Assembly (NCBI GenBank): GCA_035534615.1
Contig: DATLRO010000066.1
Span: forward strand, 1 to 26,566
DNA from: JAGWRA01 sp035534615
Lineage (GTDB): Bacteria; Acidobacteriota; Vicinamibacteria; Vicinamibacterales; CAVVIG01
Length of the DNA: 26,566 bases
Reading direction: 5' to 3'
Shown: positions 9,609-17,764 of the stretch, piece by piece
Layout of the letters: each line of letters opens with the position of its first letter
Numbering within the stretch: position 1 is the stretch's first letter
Program-made: the position numbers and the translations under genes
The notes under the pieces: model-generated
Databases searched by the model: none
Seen by the model: the letters and a program-made list of their open reading frames with translations, nothing else
Told to the model about the DNA's origin: nothing

Positions 9609-10505
9609 ATGGAGACGATCGGATTCATCGGGCTCGGGAACATGGGGCGGCCGATGGCGTCGAATCTCTGCCGGAAGGGGTTCCGGCTCGTCGTGCACGA
9701 TCTGAACCGCGAGGCCGTGCACGCGCTCGAGCGGCTCGACGCGCGGGGCGCGACGAGCGTCGCGGAGGTCGCGTCGGCCAGCGACGTGGTGATCCTGATG
9801 CTGCCCGACTCGGCGGTCGTCGAGCAGGTCGTGCTCGGCGACGGCGGCATCCTCCCGCACGCCCGCGGCGGCGCCTTGATCATGGACATGAGCACGGTCG
9901 ATCCGCTTCTCACCGACCGCCTCGCGCAGGCGGCGTCGGCCCGCGGCCTGTCGTTCGTCGACGCGCCGGTCGGGCGGCTGGCCAGTCACGCCGACCGCGG
10001 CGAATCGCTGTTCATGGTCGGGGCCGGACAGGCCGAGTTCGAGCGCGTGAAGCCGCTGCTCGATGCCATGGGCACGACGATTCACCACTGCGGCGGCGTC
10101 GGCACCGGCATGCGCACCAAGCTCGTCAACAATTTTCTCGCGATCGTCTCCTGTCAGCTCAACGCGGAAGCGCTGGCCCTGGCGCAGCGCCTCGGCCTGT
10201 CGCTGGAGAAGACCCTGGACGTGATCCATGGCACGACGGCGACGAACGGCCAGCTCAAGATCGCGTGGCCGTCCAAGGTGCTCCGCGGCGATACCGAGCC
10301 GGGCTTCACGATCGATCTGGCCCACAAGGACCTCACGCTGATCGTGGGGGCGGCCAACGCCGTGAAGGTGCCGATGGCGGTCGGCGCCGCGGCCCGCGAG
10401 GCGTTCAGCGCCGCGCGCGGACGCGGGTACGGGCCGCAGGATTTTTCGACGATGGTCGATGCGCTCTGCGATCTGGTCGGGATCGCGCGCCCGCGCCTCG
10501 CCTGA
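9609..10505 (+). CDS. Beta-hydroxyacid dehydrogenase family oxidoreductase, resembling sulfolactaldehyde reductase YihU
   Basis: This 298-residue NAD(P)-dependent dehydrogenase is of the 3-hydroxyisobutyrate/tartronate-semialdehyde reductase superfamily. Seen: GLGNMG at residues 8-13, catalytic Lys171 in GMRTKLVNNFL with Asn175, and IDLAHKDL near residue 238. The substrate loop is DAPVGR (Arg123) rather than the usual D-A-P-V-S-G-G of GarR/MmsB enzymes. From memory, E. coli YihU has P-V-G-R with Arg123, Lys171 and the same IDLAHKDL and W-P-x-K-V-L-x-G-D motifs, so this looks like that branch. Possible substrates are sulfolactaldehyde, succinic semialdehyde or another charged semialdehyde. I chose the ATG at 9609 because GAAAGGAAGGG precedes it and it starts directly at the Rossmann strand; an in-frame start at 9528 would add 27 Arg-rich residues. 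Confidence 0.87.
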   Translation: METIGFIGLGNMGRPMASNLCRKGFRLVVHDLNREAVHALERLDARGATSVAEVASASDVVILMLPDSAVVEQVVLGDGGILPHARGGALIMDMSTVDPLLTDRLAQAASARGLSFVDAPVGRLASHADRGESLFMVGAGQAEFERVKPLLDAMGTTIHHCGGVGTGMRTKLVNNFLAIVSCQLNAEALALAQRLGLSLEKTLDVIHGTTATNGQLKIAWPSKVLRGDTEPGFTIDLAHKDLTLIVGAANAVKVPMAVGAAAREAFSAARGRGYGPQDFSTMVDALCDLVGIARPRLA

Positions 10506-10565
10506 CCCGCGGCGCAGGGACGCCGTCGATGTCCCCGTGCGTACCCGTTCCTGCAGGACACCAGA

Positions 10566-10581
10566 AGGAGATTTGTCGATG
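10566..10581 (+). promoter_or_regulatory. Ribosome binding site deciding the aldehyde dehydrogenase start
   Basis: GAAGGAG ends 8 bases before the ATG at 10579. The open frame extends upstream to 10459 with other possible starts, but only this one has a good ribosome site, and it starts the protein where related enzymes start. Confidence 0.65.
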
Positions 10582-12018
10582 AGTCAGGTGCTGCCCAATC
10601 TGATCGACGCCCGCCCGGTGGAGTCCGGTGACCGCGAGGCGGACGTCAACCCGTCGAACATCAGCGAGATCGTCTGCGAGTACTCGGTGGCGACGACCGC
10701 CGACGTCGACCAGGCCGTGGCGGCCGCCCGGCAGGCGTTCACCGCCTGGTCGCGCTCCACGCCGCAGGAACGGTTCGACGTGCTCGACCGCGCCGGCACC
10801 GAGATTCTCGCCCGCCGCGAGGACCTGGGAAGGATGCTGGCCCGCGAGCAGGGCAAGCCGCTCGCCGACGGCATCGGCGAGGCGGCGCGCGCCGGGGCGA
10901 TCTTCAAGTACTTCGCCGGCGAGGCACTGAGGCTCGGCGGCGAGAAGTTCGATTCCGTCCGTCCCGGCATCGATGTCGAAATCACCCGCGAACCGGTCGG
11001 CGTCGTGGCGGCCGTCACGCCGTGGAACTTTCCGCTGGCGATTCCGGCCTGGAAGATCGCCCCGGCGCTGGCGTGCGGCAACTGCCTCGTGCTGAAGCCG
11101 GCCGAGCTGACGCCGGCGTCGCCGTGGGCGATCGTGGACATCGTGCTCCGGGCCGGCCTGCCGCCCGGCGTGCTCAACCTGGTGATGGGGCCGGGCGCCC
11201 TCGTCGGTGCCGCGCTCGTGCGGTCGCCGCACGTGGACGCCGTCAGCTTCACCGGATCGCAGGCGGTGGGCCAGTCGGTCGCCGCGGCGGCCGTCTCGAC
11301 CGGCGCGCGCGTGCAGCTGGAGATGGGCGGCAAGAACCCGCTCGTCGTGATCGACGACGCCGACCTGGCGACCGCGGTGGCGGTGGCGGTCAACGGCGCG
11401 TTCTTCCAGGCGGGACAGCGCTGCACGGCGTCGAGCCGGATCATCGTCACCGACGGCATCTACGACCGGTTCCTCGCGGCGATGGTCGAGCGCACGAAAC
11501 GGCTCGTGGTGGACGATGCGCTGAAAGCGGGCACCGAGATCGGGCCGGTCGTCGATCAGCGGCAACTCGACAAGGATCTGTCGTACATCGACATCGGCCG
11601 GCGCGAAGGCGCGCGGCTCGTGTGCGGCGGCGAGCGGCTGCAGCGGGCCACGGACGGCTACTACCTGGCGCCGGCCATTTTCACCGACACGACGCCCGAG
11701 ATGCGGATCAACCGCGAGGAGATCTTCGGGCCGGTCGCATCGATCATCCGGGTGCGCGACTACGAAGAGGCGCTGGCCGTGGCCAACGACACGCCCTTCG
11801 GCCTCTCGGCCGGCATCGTGACGACGTCCCTCAAGCACGCCCGCCACTTCACACGCCACGCGCAGAGCGGCCTGGTGATGGTGAACCTGCCGACGGCCGG
11901 GCTCGATTATCACGTGCCGTTCGGCGGTCGCAAGAAGTCGAGCTACGGCCCGCGCGAGCAGGGATCCTACGCGCGGGAGTTCTACACGATCGTCAAGACC
12001 GCGTACATCGCATCCTGA
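10579..12018 (+). CDS. NAD(P)-dependent aldehyde dehydrogenase, resembling alpha-ketoglutarate semialdehyde (2,5-dioxovalerate) dehydrogenase
   Basis: This 479-residue ALDH-superfamily enzyme has all catalytic residues: Asn150 (TPWNFPLA), Lys173 (LKPAELTP), the general base Glu248 (QLEMGGKNP) and nucleophile Cys282 (GQRCTASSR). The C-terminal segment NLPTAGLDYHVPFGGRKKSS and the following G-P-R-E-Q-G-x-Y-A-R-E-F-Y closely match what I recall of alpha-ketoglutarate semialdehyde dehydrogenases of pentose and sugar-acid breakdown. It lies 73 bp after the YihU-like dehydrogenase on the same strand, so the two probably interconvert alcohol, semialdehyde and acid of one substrate. No other sugar-acid genes are nearby to name the pathway. 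Succinate-semialdehyde or sulfolactaldehyde dehydrogenase are the alternatives. Confidence 0.88.
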   Translation: MSQVLPNLIDARPVESGDREADVNPSNISEIVCEYSVATTADVDQAVAAARQAFTAWSRSTPQERFDVLDRAGTEILARREDLGRMLAREQGKPLADGIGEAARAGAIFKYFAGEALRLGGEKFDSVRPGIDVEITREPVGVVAAVTPWNFPLAIPAWKIAPALACGNCLVLKPAELTPASPWAIVDIVLRAGLPPGVLNLVMGPGALVGAALVRSPHVDAVSFTGSQAVGQSVAAAAVSTGARVQLEMGGKNPLVVIDDADLATAVAVAVNGAFFQAGQRCTASSRIIVTDGIYDRFLAAMVERTKRLVVDDALKAGTEIGPVVDQRQLDKDLSYIDIGRREGARLVCGGERLQRATDGYYLAPAIFTDTTPEMRINREEIFGPVASIIRVRDYEEALAVANDTPFGLSAGIVTTSLKHARHFTRHAQSGLVMVNLPTAGLDYHVPFGGRKKSSYGPREQGSYAREFYTIVKTAYIAS

Positions 12019-12025
12019 GAAACCG

Positions 12026-12080
12026 GCTGGCGACCGCGTGGCTCGTGCGCCCCGGGAGGGCGGGCCACGCGATCGCCGGC
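12026..12080 (+). terminator. Long stem-loop after the aldehyde dehydrogenase
   Basis: A 17-bp stem pairs GCTGGCGACCGCGTGGC (12026-12042) with GCCACGCGATCGCCGGC (12064-12080), with one wobble and one C-A mismatch. The 21-nt loop could fold further. It begins 8 bp past the stop and closes the three-gene cluster. No U tract follows, so termination may rely on a factor. Confidence 0.6.
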
Positions 12081-12243
12081 TGAACGGTCACGATTCTTCT
12101 GTCATCAATCTACGGCGATCGCTGTCCGGCGTGACGGCCGACAGCCCACGCACGTGCGCGCTGCACGGAAACCGGCCGCGCCCGTCGGTTTGATCGAGTC
12201 ATGATCGCGAAAACCTCGTACAGTCGACATTCGTGCAATCTCA

Positions 12244-15138
12244 ATGGCACCAACATTGAGAGACATAACCCGTCCCCATCTGCCATTCGTGCTGGACGGC
12301 ACCGCTGTGTTCACGGTGAAGACCGGCGCGGCGGCGCCGGACGAGCCGCTGCCGGCGGTCGCCGGTGTCGTGCTGGATGTCGACACGCATGCGAGCGCCA
12401 GCCGGCCGGTCCTGCTCGGCGCCCCGGGATCGTGGAGCGTTGCGCTCAAGACGAACGCCGGCGTGCAGGTGACCGCGATCCGGCGGAGTGACGCCGGCCT
12501 GGTGCGGGAGTACGCGCTCGAGTCGTACTTCGCGACCCACCCGGACGATCTCGTGCTGATGCTGAGCGTGGGGATGCGCGCGGACCGGAGCTTCGCCGGG
12601 ACGTTCCGGTACGCGGCCCTGACGGTCGGGGCGCCGCTCGAAGCGGGCAGAGACGTCGGCCTCCTGTACGCGCGCGGCTGTGCCGCGGACGCGCCGCTGG
12701 CCACGCTGCTTCCGGACTTCTTTTCGCACGTCCGCCTGCCGGCAATGGTCACCACGGCGCCGGGGCCCGGCGAAATCATCCGGATCGACTACGGCGGGTA
12801 TCTGCGGTTCGGCGCGAGCGTCGGCCTGAAGTGGGCCTTGAAAGGGACGCCGTCGCTGGATCTGGGCCGGCTCCAGCTCTCCGAGCACTATCAGACAGGC
12901 CTCGCGGGAATGATCGCCTGCAACGCGGAGGCGGGCGGGTTCTTCAGCGTGGAGGTCCGGGCGGCGGTGGACGAGGAAGGCCAATCGATGCCGGCGTGGG
13001 CGCGCGTGATCGTCCGCCGGACCCGGACGTCCGAGCTGACCTTCGCGGCCGACGCCTCGGTCACCGTGAAGACCGCGCCGCGGAAAGTGCGAGGCACGCC
13101 GCCGGAATTCCTGGGGGCCCTGCTCGGCGTCAACGTCGGGAGCTGGCTCAACCTGCTGCGGCACGTCAGCAGGCTGACGGACTGGAACCAGCTGACGTCC
13201 GAGCTGGACGACCTGGCGTTCGACTTTCTGCACACCTGGTTCGGACGAACCGTGACCACCCGGGACCTCCGTCCGCTGCTCGCGAAGGTCAAGGCTGTCG
13301 TGGACGAAGCCGGCAGGGTCGACGCCACGGTCATGTCGGTCGTGGCCCAGGAGTTCGAGGCGATCACCGGCGCCGATCCGGGCGGCCAGGACGTGGCGCA
13401 AGGGCTCCAGACGCTGGCGGACCTGCCGTCCTGGCGGGAGCTGCAGGGCGAGGTGCCCCCGACGGTGTGGCGCCTCGCCGACATGCTGACCGACGGCGAT
13501 CCGCTCGCATGGATGGCCGGCAGGCCGGTTGGCGAGCTGCGACAGCGGGCGGCGACCGTGCTCGCGGTCGCCCGGGCGGCCGCCACGAGCGAGCTGGGCG
13601 CCGTGATTCGGCTGGCCCGGGCGCAGTACCGCATCGAGTCGCTGCTCGCCCAGCTTCGCGCCGTCGACACGCCGCGCAAGCTCGAAGCCGCGCTGAAGAC
13701 GCGCGCGGGGGCGCTGCTCGCGCGGCTGCTGGGGCCGGAGATCCGGGCGGTCTCGGCGACGCAGCTGGGAGGCGTCGTGTCACGGCTGCACGCCGTGCTG
13801 GCCGGGATCGACCGCTTCGAGCAGCAGGTGTATGACGCCCTCACCGGCGCCCTCACGCAGTCGCTGTCGCTGAAGCTCCATGCCGAGTACAGCCGGGCGT
13901 CGAGCGAGGAGGCGCTGATCGACCTGTCCATCAAGACGTCCGCGGCCGAGGGACGGGCGCTTCTGCAGGCGGCCGTGCTCGGAGACTGCGCGGCGGCACT
14001 CGGCGGCCGCCGGCCGGACCTCGTCCGCCTCAATCGGGGACGCCTGACGCACGATCTCGTGCGGACGAGCACGCTGGACATCAATGTCATCGGCTGGCAC
14101 GACGGCTGGCGCTATCAGTCGGTCGAACAGGTCATCCTGCACACCGAGCAGCAGATGGTGCCGGAGGAGGGCGGCGGGCTCACCGTGTTCTCGACGATCG
14201 ACCTCACGAAGAAGACGGAGGAGGCGCGGCGGCGCGTGCGATCGGCGGCGCGCGATCTGGTCCATACGAACTTCCTCCTGCGTCTCCTCGGCGAATCCCA
14301 CGGCATCATCGCGGCGGAGCCGGTGGATCGGCAGTATCTCGTCGACGCCATCACGCGGATGAGCGCCGGCTATCAGCTCAGCTTCGATGACAGCCGGACG
14401 ACGGCGAACGATCTCGCGTACTACCTCGGTTTCGCCAGGGAATTCGGCCTGGTCGATCCGGCGCTGGCGCCGGCGGCGCTCGAGGCGCTGCTGCCGCTGC
14501 AGGGCGCGGACGACTACGGCCGGATCGTGGCGCAGTACGACGTCCGCTACACGGACGAAGGGCTTCGGATGCTGTTCGCGCAGCCGCCGGACGAGCCGAC
14601 CGTGCGGCGCCTCATGCGGAAGGTGGTGCTGGCCGGCTATCTGGCGAAGGGGCGCGGGATCGCGGATGAAGGCTGGGCGTACTGGACGCCGGCCGTCCGC
14701 GACCTCTGGAAGGCGGCGCCCGGCTCGTTCGTGCGTCTGGGCCCGGTGGTCCATGCCGTCGCCCCTTCGCCGTTCTCTTCGAGGAGGGCGCCGGCGTCCG
14801 TCACGCTTCCGGTCGGGCGCCAGGCCGCGCTCGGCGCGCTGTACGGCATCGAGGACGACTTCGTGGCCGGCTTCCAGGCGCTGTCGGCGTTGATCCAGGC
14901 CGGCCGGACGATCTCACCGGCCGCCTTCGAACGGGCGCTGGGCCGGATTGGCGCCGCGCTGCAGGCCCTCGACCGTTTTGCCGAGTCGGTCAATGCGACG
15001 TTCGCCCTGTTCGACGCGCTGGTGATGCACGCCGGCGGCCGCCGGGCCTCGTCGCTCACCCTGAAGTCCTGGGTTGCCGGGCGCCGCGTCACGAAGGTGT
15101 TCGTGGCCCCCGAGCGCCCGAGCGCCCCGAGCGCCTGA
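12244..15138 (+). CDS. Large protein of unknown function (964 aa)
   Basis: I do not recognise this 964-residue protein. It has no signal peptide, lipobox or clear membrane helix, so it looks cytoplasmic. Residues 1-270 look beta-rich, with alternating short strands (YLRFGASVGLKWAL, FFSVEVRAAV, TFAADASVTVKT). Residues 275-560 look alpha-helical, with many Leu/Ala/Arg stretches (LGALLGVNVGSWLNLL, ALKTRAGALLARLLG). Residues 545-680 turn beta-rich again around LKLHAEYSRASSEEALIDL and NVIGWHDGWRYQS. The rest is helical to the end. Coding is well supported by codon usage through the whole frame, and overlapping minus-strand frames are shadows. The start lacks a clear ribosome site. The last residues (PERPSAPSA) are encoded by an 8-bp tandem repeat that also supplies the stop. 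It stands alone, 225 bp after the previous gene. Confidence 0.8.
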   Translation: MAPTLRDITRPHLPFVLDGTAVFTVKTGAAAPDEPLPAVAGVVLDVDTHASASRPVLLGAPGSWSVALKTNAGVQVTAIRRSDAGLVREYALESYFATHPDDLVLMLSVGMRADRSFAGTFRYAALTVGAPLEAGRDVGLLYARGCAADAPLATLLPDFFSHVRLPAMVTTAPGPGEIIRIDYGGYLRFGASVGLKWALKGTPSLDLGRLQLSEHYQTGLAGMIACNAEAGGFFSVEVRAAVDEEGQSMPAWARVIVRRTRTSELTFAADASVTVKTAPRKVRGTPPEFLGALLGVNVGSWLNLLRHVSRLTDWNQLTSELDDLAFDFLHTWFGRTVTTRDLRPLLAKVKAVVDEAGRVDATVMSVVAQEFEAITGADPGGQDVAQGLQTLADLPSWRELQGEVPPTVWRLADMLTDGDPLAWMAGRPVGELRQRAATVLAVARAAATSELGAVIRLARAQYRIESLLAQLRAVDTPRKLEAALKTRAGALLARLLGPEIRAVSATQLGGVVSRLHAVLAGIDRFEQQVYDALTGALTQSLSLKLHAEYSRASSEEALIDLSIKTSAAEGRALLQAAVLGDCAAALGGRRPDLVRLNRGRLTHDLVRTSTLDINVIGWHDGWRYQSVEQVILHTEQQMVPEEGGGLTVFSTIDLTKKTEEARRRVRSAARDLVHTNFLLRLLGESHGIIAAEPVDRQYLVDAITRMSAGYQLSFDDSRTTANDLAYYLGFAREFGLVDPALAPAALEALLPLQGADDYGRIVAQYDVRYTDEGLRMLFAQPPDEPTVRRLMRKVVLAGYLAKGRGIADEGWAYWTPAVRDLWKAAPGSFVRLGPVVHAVAPSPFSSRRAPASVTLPVGRQAALGALYGIEDDFVAGFQALSALIQAGRTISPAAFERALGRIGAALQALDRFAESVNATFALFDALVMHAGGRRASSLTLKSWVAGRRVTKVFVAPERPSAPSA

Positions 15139-15171
15139 CCGCCCGACTGCCCGACCGCCCGAGCGCCCGAG
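15111..15171 (+). repeat. 8-bp tandem repeat (CGAGCGCC type), about seven copies
   Basis: Consecutive units CGAGCGCC, CGAGCGCCC, CGAGCGCC, TGACCGCC, CGACTGCC, CGACCGCC, CGAGCGCC run across the 3' end of the 964-residue gene, and the TGA inside the fourth unit (15136-15138) is its stop codon. The unit is not a multiple of three, so copy changes would alter the C terminus. A related GAGCCCC unit occurs at 3394-3410. Confidence 0.75.
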
Positions 15172-15228
15172 TCCGGCGAGGGGTATCATGCTCCAGGCAC
15201 GGCAGCCGGACGCGGATCGGAGGGCGGC

Positions 15229-15945
15229 ATGTTCAGGGCAGGCACGTTCGCGCGGGCGCTGCGGGTGGACCACGGCCGGCACTTCCGCCTGAAGTACGTG
15301 CATCCGGGCCACACCGGCGGCATCCGGTCGAAGGACGAGGCGGAGCACTGGCTCGCCCGGGGCGTGGCGGAGCTCGCCGGGAGGCAGGAGCGGCTGTATG
15401 CGCAGGATCGCTGGGCGGTCCTGATCATCCTCCAGGCGATGGACGCGGCCGGCAAGGACGGCATCATCAAGCACGTGATGTCGGGCGTCAATCCGCAGGG
15501 CTGCCAGGTCTTTTCCTTCAAGACGCCGTCGGCCGAAGAGCTCGATCACGATTTCATGTGGCGGACGACGAAGCGGCTGCCGGAACGTGGCCGCATCGGG
15601 ATCTTCAACCGCTCCTATGACGAGGAAACCCTCGTCGTTCGGGTGCCTCCCAAGTTCTTCGCGAAGGAGAAAGTCCCGCCGCCGCTCATCGGGCGGCACG
15701 TCTGGAAGGAACGGTTCGAGGACATCTGCGCGTTCGAGCGGTATCTGACGCGCAACGGCGTCGCGATCCGGAAGTTCCTCCTGCACCTCTCGCGCAACGA
15801 GCAGCGGAAGCGGCTGTTCGCACGGCTCGTGGTCGCATCGGCCATCGTCGACACGCTGGATGAGTTGAAGCTGGCGCTGCCGAAAGCCGATGCGCGGCGG
15901 CGCCGGGAACTGCAGGCCGCCCGCCGCTATCTCGAGCGGTCCTGA
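15229..15945 (+). CDS. PPK2-family polyphosphate kinase/polyphosphate:nucleotide phosphotransferase, internally deleted
   Basis: PPK2 enzymes move phosphate between polyphosphate and nucleotides. Seen: Walker A AMDAAGKDG at residues 69-77, followed by KHVMSGVNPQGC, and Walker B-type IGIFNRSYDEE near residue 123. The start has a GGAGGG. The protein has 238 residues, against about 265-300 in the family. After FLLHLSRNEQRKRLFARL (ending near residue 201) it jumps straight to VVASAIVDTLDELKL. Intact relatives have about 60 residues between these points, including the N-W-K-F-S and W-Y-V-x-P-A-D-x-K-W motifs. The frame stays open, so this is an in-frame deletion, perhaps by recombination between two F-A-R-L-coding repeats, or an assembly collapse. 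Activity is doubtful. It lies 43 bp before the MgtC-like gene, likely in one operon. Confidence 0.88.
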   Translation: MFRAGTFARALRVDHGRHFRLKYVHPGHTGGIRSKDEAEHWLARGVAELAGRQERLYAQDRWAVLIILQAMDAAGKDGIIKHVMSGVNPQGCQVFSFKTPSAEELDHDFMWRTTKRLPERGRIGIFNRSYDEETLVVRVPPKFFAKEKVPPPLIGRHVWKERFEDICAFERYLTRNGVAIRKFLLHLSRNEQRKRLFARLVVASAIVDTLDELKLALPKADARRRRELQAARRYLERS

Positions 15946-15988
15946 CCATGGATCTCCCGTCCTGCGCTGAGGCGAGACGCGCGCGATC

Positions 15989-17257
15989 ATGCTGACGACC
16001 CTGTTCCAGGCGGTCCCGACAGACGCGGCGAAGCTGCTGCTCGTGCTGTTCCTGTCGTTCCTGATCGGCATGGAGCGCGAGGAGCACAAGGCCGGCTCGG
16101 ATCGCTACGCGTTCGGCGGCGTCCGCACGTTTCCGCTGATCGGTCTCGTCGGCTACGCCATGGCCGTATTGGGGAACGGCCGGCTCCTGCCGGTGACCGC
16201 CGGCTTCGCCGTCATTGCGGCGTTCCTGCTGCTGTCCTACTGGCACAAGCTCACCACCAGCGGCGGCGGCGTGACGACCGAGATCTCCGGGCTGGCCACC
16301 TATCTGGTCGGCGCGCTGGTGTACGCGGAGCACTTCTGGCTGGCGACGGCGCTGAGCGTGGCGAGTGCGCTGCTGCTCGAGTTGAAGCCGGTCCTCGAGA
16401 GCCTGACGAAGCGGCTCGGCGAAGGCGAGCTCTTCACGTTCACCAAGTTCCTGCTCCTCACCGCCGTCATCCTGCCGCTGCTGCCCGACACCGAGATCGG
16501 ACCGTTCCACATCAACCCGTTCCACACCTGGCTCATCGTCGTCGCGGTCAGCACCCTGTCGTACGGCAGTTACGTGCTGCACCGCCTGACGCGCGGATCG
16601 GGCGGCGTGCTGCTGACCGCCGTGCTCGGCGGCGCCTACTCGTCGACCGTGACGACCGTGGCGCTGGCCAGGCGGGCGGCCACCGAGGACCATCCGCCGC
16701 TGTTCGCCGGCGGCATCCTCATCGCATCCGGCGTCATGTACCTGCGGCTCATGGCGCTCGTCGCCCTGTTCAACCGGCAGCTCGCCGGCCTGCTCGGCCC
16801 GTCGTTCCTGGCGCTGGCCGGTTTGGCCGCCGGCGCCGGCTGGCTCTGGTCGCGCCGGCCGGACGGCCGGACGACGCCGGCGGCGCACGGGTTCCAGCCG
16901 GCCAATCCGCTCGAGCTGCGCGCCGCGGTCGGGTTCGCGCTGCTCTTCCTGCTGCTGGTGGTCGCGACGCACGAGGCGGTCGTCTATCTGGGACAGGCGG
17001 GGGTGTACGGCCTGGCGGCGCTCATGGGCGTGACCGACGTCGATCCCTTCATCATGGGCCTCACGCAGTCGGCCGCTGTCGCCACGCCGCTGCACGTCGC
17101 CGCCGCCGGCATCGTGATCGCCGCCGCGAGCAACAATCTGGTGAAGGGCGTCTACGCGTTCGCGCTGGCGGATCGTCGCACCGGGCGCCAGAGCTTCGGC
17201 CTGCTGCTCGGCCTGGCGGTGCTCGGGCTGCTGCCGCTCATCTGGCTGCGGGGCTGA
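15989..17257 (+). CDS. MgtC/SapB-DUF4010 family integral membrane protein
   Basis: This 422-residue inner-membrane protein has roughly eleven hydrophobic helices. The N-terminal 140 residues match the MgtC/SapB fold: FLIGMEREEHKAGSDRYAFGGVRTF near residue 24 has the conserved E-R-E and G-x-R-T-F features. The remainder is the DUF4010 half, with GGAYSSTVTTVALARRA near residue 211 and AAASNNLVKGVYA near residue 371. Function is unknown for the fused family; MgtC itself acts in Mg2+ limitation and virulence. It is flanked by the PPK2 gene (43 bp upstream) and a universal stress protein gene (38 bp downstream) on the same strand, which suggests a stress-related operon. Confidence 0.88.
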   Translation: MLTTLFQAVPTDAAKLLLVLFLSFLIGMEREEHKAGSDRYAFGGVRTFPLIGLVGYAMAVLGNGRLLPVTAGFAVIAAFLLLSYWHKLTTSGGGVTTEISGLATYLVGALVYAEHFWLATALSVASALLLELKPVLESLTKRLGEGELFTFTKFLLLTAVILPLLPDTEIGPFHINPFHTWLIVVAVSTLSYGSYVLHRLTRGSGGVLLTAVLGGAYSSTVTTVALARRAATEDHPPLFAGGILIASGVMYLRLMALVALFNRQLAGLLGPSFLALAGLAAGAGWLWSRRPDGRTTPAAHGFQPANPLELRAAVGFALLFLLLVVATHEAVVYLGQAGVYGLAALMGVTDVDPFIMGLTQSAAVATPLHVAAAGIVIAAASNNLVKGVYAFALADRRTGRQSFGLLLGLAVLGLLPLIWLRG

Positions 17258-17295
17258 CGCGCCGCCGATCGTCCACGTATCACCCGGAGGGAGTG

Positions 17296-17739
17296 ATGGC
17301 CGTCTTCCGTCGGATCATGATGGCGACAGACTTTTCCCCGACGTCCGCGCAGGCGTTCAAGACGGCCGTGTCGCTGGCCGGGACGATGGAGGGACGGCTG
17401 GTCGTCGTTCACGCGCTGCTGCCGCTGCTCGACGCGGACTACCTGGGCGGAGAAACGTTCGACCAGCTCGAAACCGCCGGGAGGATCTGGGCCGAGAAGG
17501 AACTCAAGGCGCTGGTCGCGAAAGCCGTGCGCGCCGGCGTGCGCGCCCGGCACCGGCTGTACGTCGGCGGCGGCGCGGCCGCCGACACGATCGCCGACGC
17601 GGCGAAGGCCGAGCGCGCCGATCTGCTGGTGGTCGGCACGCACGGCCGCACGGGCGTGGCGAAGATGTTCGCCGGCAGCGTGGCGACCCGGCTCGTCGCG
17701 GTGGCCCCCTGTCCGGTCCTGACCGTGCGCGGGGGCTAG
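17296..17739 (+). CDS. Universal stress protein (UspA family)
   Basis: This 147-residue cytoplasmic protein is a single Usp domain. It starts with the strand RRIMMATDFSPTSAQAF and ends with VVGTHGRTGVAKMFAGSVA, the G-x2-G-x9-G-S ATP-binding motif, followed by CPVLTVR. It is therefore likely an ATP-binding Usp that dimerises. I chose the ATG at 17296 behind GGAGGGAG; the GTG three bases earlier is too close to the ribosome site. It is last in the PPK2-MgtC-Usp run. The next gene is convergent, with only 25 bp between the stops. Confidence 0.93.
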   Translation: MAVFRRIMMATDFSPTSAQAFKTAVSLAGTMEGRLVVVHALLPLLDADYLGGETFDQLETAGRIWAEKELKALVAKAVRAGVRARHRLYVGGGAAADTIADAAKAERADLLVVGTHGRTGVAKMFAGSVATRLVAVAPCPVLTVRGG

Positions 17740-17764
17740 AGTCGCGGCCGCGCGCCCGGTCCGC

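Noticed and set aside
12241..13401. 386-codon minus-strand frame opposite the start of the 964-residue gene
   Set aside because: Because the 964-residue protein is unknown I compared the two. The plus frame has balanced composition and continues for 964 codons; the minus one is Arg/His/Asp-rich with no recognisable structure.
15111..15171. Possible CRISPR array
   Set aside because: Units are 8 bp and contiguous with no spacers; it is a simple tandem repeat.
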